Shown here in pieces: positions 32,393 through 32,521 of a stretch of 32,521 nt of DNA (within the stretch, counting starts at the first letter, position 1; each line of letters begins with the position of its first letter). Made by a program: the position numbers and the translations under genes. The DNA is taken from assembly GCA_030154085.1 (NCBI GenBank), contig JASKKR010000025.1:1-32521 (forward strand). Direction: 5' to 3'. Below the pieces are notes generated by a model. The model saw only the letters and a program-made list of their open reading frames with translations, was not told the DNA's origin and searched no databases. This DNA is from Candidatus Cloacimonadota bacterium. GTDB taxonomy: Bacteria; Cloacimonadota; Cloacimonadia; Cloacimonadales; Cloacimonadaceae.

Positions 32393-32521
32393 ATGCTGGT
32401 AGAGAATGATATTTTGGTACGTGAAGTTATAACCAAAAAAGAATTGCGAAAATTCGTCAAGTTTCCTCTAAAATTATATCAGGGAAACAAGTATTTTGTT
32501 CCGCAATTAATTAGCGAAGAG
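32393..32521 (+). CDS. GNAT-like acetyltransferase family protein, N-terminal part
   Basis: The frame is open to the window edge, so only the first 43 residues are seen. They read Met-Leu-Val-Glu-Asn-Asp-Ile-Leu-Val-Arg-Glu-Val, then Thr-Lys-Lys-Glu-Leu-Arg-Lys-Phe-Val-Lys-Phe-Pro and Leu-Tyr-Gln-Gly-Asn-Lys-Tyr-Phe-Val-Pro-Gln-Leu. This opening (Thr-Lys-Lys-x-Leu-x-x-Phe-x-x-Phe-Pro then Tyr-x-x-Asn-x-x-(Phe/Trp)-Val-Pro) is typical, from memory, of YghO-like proteins annotated as N-acetyltransferases. The true function cannot be tested here because the catalytic part is outside. No strong ribosome-binding site is visible. Confidence 0.6.
   Translation, partial: MLVENDILVREVITKKELRKFVKFPLKLYQGNKYFVPQLISEE

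Noticed and set aside
1-32521. CRISPR array
   Set aside because: No regularly spaced direct repeats of 25-40 bp were seen; the only repeats are the two dispersed 113-bp copies and short tandem duplications.

Overview
The window is a chromosome segment of a moderately AT-rich Gram-negative bacterium. Several traits suggest the FCB group, and the phylum Cloacimonadota is my best guess at moderate confidence. The clues are a secreted clostripain-like protease ending in a type IX secretion-style C-terminal domain, a promoter that fits the Bacteroidota-type TTG / TAnnTTTG pattern, a solitary butyrate kinase, an archaeal-type phosphohexomutase and a proline/glutamate-semialdehyde dehydrogenase consistent with amino acid fermentation. 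I could run no database search, so the placement is an inference.

Layout. 1-1500: two hypothetical membrane-anchored proteins on the minus strand and an unresolved left edge. 1625-7443: an information-processing run on the plus strand, made of an EF-G-like GTPase, yebC, ruvC, ruvA, rsmB and a two-PASTA membrane protein; ruvC/ruvA and ruvA/rsmB overlap by ATGA. 7444-7998: tRNA-Ala(GGC) on the minus strand with its own terminator. 7999-11221: a SurA/PpiD-like membrane chaperone and a phosphoglucosamine mutase-type enzyme, each followed by a clear terminator. 11222-15234 is minus-strand: a TrmH/SpoU-type RNA methyltransferase, a cluster of DnaA-box-like sites, the secreted C11 protease and butyrate kinase. 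15403-24190 is plus-strand: a DUF1292-like acidic protein, transketolase, an SGNH hydrolase plus MBOAT acyltransferase pair (surface O-acylation), mannose-6-phosphate isomerase, then pruA behind a long, highly structured leader. 24134-24797 is a scar region with a transposase remnant and one copy of a dispersed 113-bp repeat; the second, inverted copy lies 13 kb away at 11345-11457.

24693-32352 is the accessory part: a putative restriction-modification-like defence island. A PLD nuclease fused to an SNF2-type helicase is followed 8 nt later by an Eco57I-type adenine methylase. After a gap that holds a palindrome inside a promoter come a regulator built from two tandem Cro/C1 HTH domains and, overlapping it by ATGA, a 55-residue unknown protein. 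The window ends inside an acetyltransferase-like gene.

How the genes fit together: translation and DNA-repair housekeeping on the left, envelope biogenesis (PpiD-like chaperone, sugar-phosphate enzymes, O-acylation pair, T9SS cargo) in the middle, carbon and amino acid catabolism (transketolase, butyrate kinase, PruA) interspersed, and a mobile-scarred defence locus on the right. The most promising unexplained signals are the defence locus with its palindromic promoter and small coupled ORF, the pruA leader RNA, the DnaA-box cluster and the dispersed structured repeat.
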